Source of the DNA: Bradyrhizobium acaciae
GTDB taxonomy: Bacteria; Pseudomonadota; Alphaproteobacteria; Rhizobiales; Xanthobacteraceae
Direction: 5' to 3'
DNA length: 64,000 nt
NCBI RefSeq assembly: GCF_020889785.1
Contig: NZ_JACMYK010000001.1
Location: 124,001-188,000 of the forward strand
Shown in pieces: positions 63,545 through 64,000 of this stretch. The notes below the pieces were generated by a model. That model was not told where the DNA came from. It ran no database searches and saw only the letters and a program-made list of their open reading frames with translations. Position 1 is the stretch's first letter, and each line of letters starts with the position of its first letter. The translations under genes were made by a program, and so were the position numbers.

Positions 63545-64000
63545 CTACACCGTCTGCGTTACGGTCTGCTGCCCGAAACCATTCAACGCGAACGTCTTGT
63601 TGTAGATCGGCGGGAATGTACCGAGTTGGACGGTCGTCCCGGCCTTGAATGCCGTGAAGGAGCCGATGTGGCTGACCGACAGCGCCAGCGCGGTGATCGA
63701 GGCATTCATTGTGGCGCCGAGCGACGTGTTGTTGGTCAACGTCGCGGCCGGCACCAAGCCGAGATTGAGGTCGATCTTGCCGTCGTGGTTCAAGTCGTGG
63801 GTCGACGCGTTCGGAATCGTCAGCGGCGTGCCGAACGACAGGGATTCGACCGTTCCGTCCTCCAGGACCAGCGCAGGTACCAGGCCGGACGAATTGAGAT
63901 CGAATTTCTGGACGACGTTCAGGCCGATGCCCAGGATCAGATCCAGCACATCGATCGACAACGGACCAACGTTGATGTCGGTCACGTCGGAGCCAAGCAG
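63545..64000 (-). CDS. C-terminus of a probable type I-secreted large protein, 5' part outside the window
   Basis: The frame stays open to the window edge, so only the last about 151 residues are visible. They are Gly/Asn/Thr-rich and Lys-poor, with a calcium-loop-like DLNHDGKIDLNLG and repeats such as LVPALVLEDGTVESL. The end is hydrophobic and Thr/Val-rich (FGQQTVTQTV), as in type I secretion signals. It lies directly before the exporter ATPase. The surface-adhesin identity is inference. Confidence 0.65.
   Translation of the reverse strand: MLGSDVTDINVGPLSIDVLDLILGIGLNVVQKFDLNSSGLVPALVLEDGTVESLSFGTPLTIPNASTHDLNHDGKIDLNLGLVPAATLTNNTSLGATMNASITALALSVSHIGSFTAFKAGTTVQLGTFPPIYNKTFALNGFGQQTVTQTV

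Noticed and set aside
1..64000. CRISPR arrays, rRNA genes or insertion-sequence transposases
   Set aside because: No regularly spaced repeats, rRNA-like conserved blocks or transposase motifs were seen.

Overview
The window looks like a chromosomal segment of a GC-rich alphaproteobacterium of the Hyphomicrobiales, most likely Bradyrhizobium, Rhodopseudomonas or a relative. The reasons are the codon use, the Mo formate dehydrogenase cluster with its DUF3305/DUF3306/DUF6352/DUF6505 companions, DUF1236-like and PsiF-like secreted proteins, and TPR-sulfotransferases next to a type I secretion system. No complete rRNA or tRNA gene and no transposase was recognised. Assignments rest on motif reading only.

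Layout. (1) 1-2.0 kb: the 3' part of a frameshifted NHLM-type bacteriocin ABC exporter. (2) About 2.0-22.6 kb: an accessory region bounded by two imperfect 93-bp direct repeats. Both carry the Met-Met-Asp-Trp codons of dusA, a known integration target, and the right copy is joined to a dusA 5' fragment. The region holds an RND efflux operon (adaptor, small protein, RND pump, ABM protein, MFS), an AraC regulator, an SDR, a winged-helix/ATPase regulator, two paralogous TetR repressors, an isochorismatase-SDR-SDR-cupin operon and an MFS-PEP mutase-like operon. Three promoters share one design: a -35 TTGACA, a 17-nt spacer and a flanking pair of RTCTATC-N4-GATAGAY palindromes. The same palindrome lies before both tetR genes, so this looks like one TetR regulon. 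(3) 22.6-23.4 kb: a scar zone with a perfect 26-bp palindrome and a 40-residue membrane peptide gene.

(4) 23.4-36.4 kb: a respiratory Mo-formate dehydrogenase locus. One minus-strand operon runs from a lipoate/biotin ligase-like protein through DUF6505, DUF6352, DUF3305, DUF3306, an HTH-TorD fusion chaperone and a small Tat protein to the alpha, beta and gamma subunits. A multi-cluster ferredoxin protein is divergent from it, and a WD40-cytochrome c fusion lies nearby. (5) 36.5-37.7 kb: small secreted or membrane proteins.

(6) 37.8-53.7 kb: a complete-looking pyridine-carboxylate pathway, best explained as picolinate catabolism. A three-subunit molybdenum hydroxylase, a Rieske oxygenase with its electron-transfer chain, an ABC importer, a MarR regulator, a decarboxylase and the 2,5-dihydroxypyridine to fumarate enzymes (NicE, NicD, NicX, NicF types) are all present. 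(7) 53.7-55.1 kb: gene debris. (8) 55.1-64.0 kb: a minus-strand cluster with the C-terminus of a probable type I secreted protein, the exporter ATPase and adaptor, two tandem TPR-sulfotransferases, and an APS-kinase-like/nucleotidyltransferase fusion. The composition recalls the Xanthomonas Rax system, which sulfates and exports a peptide. It is the best candidate here for an undescribed system.
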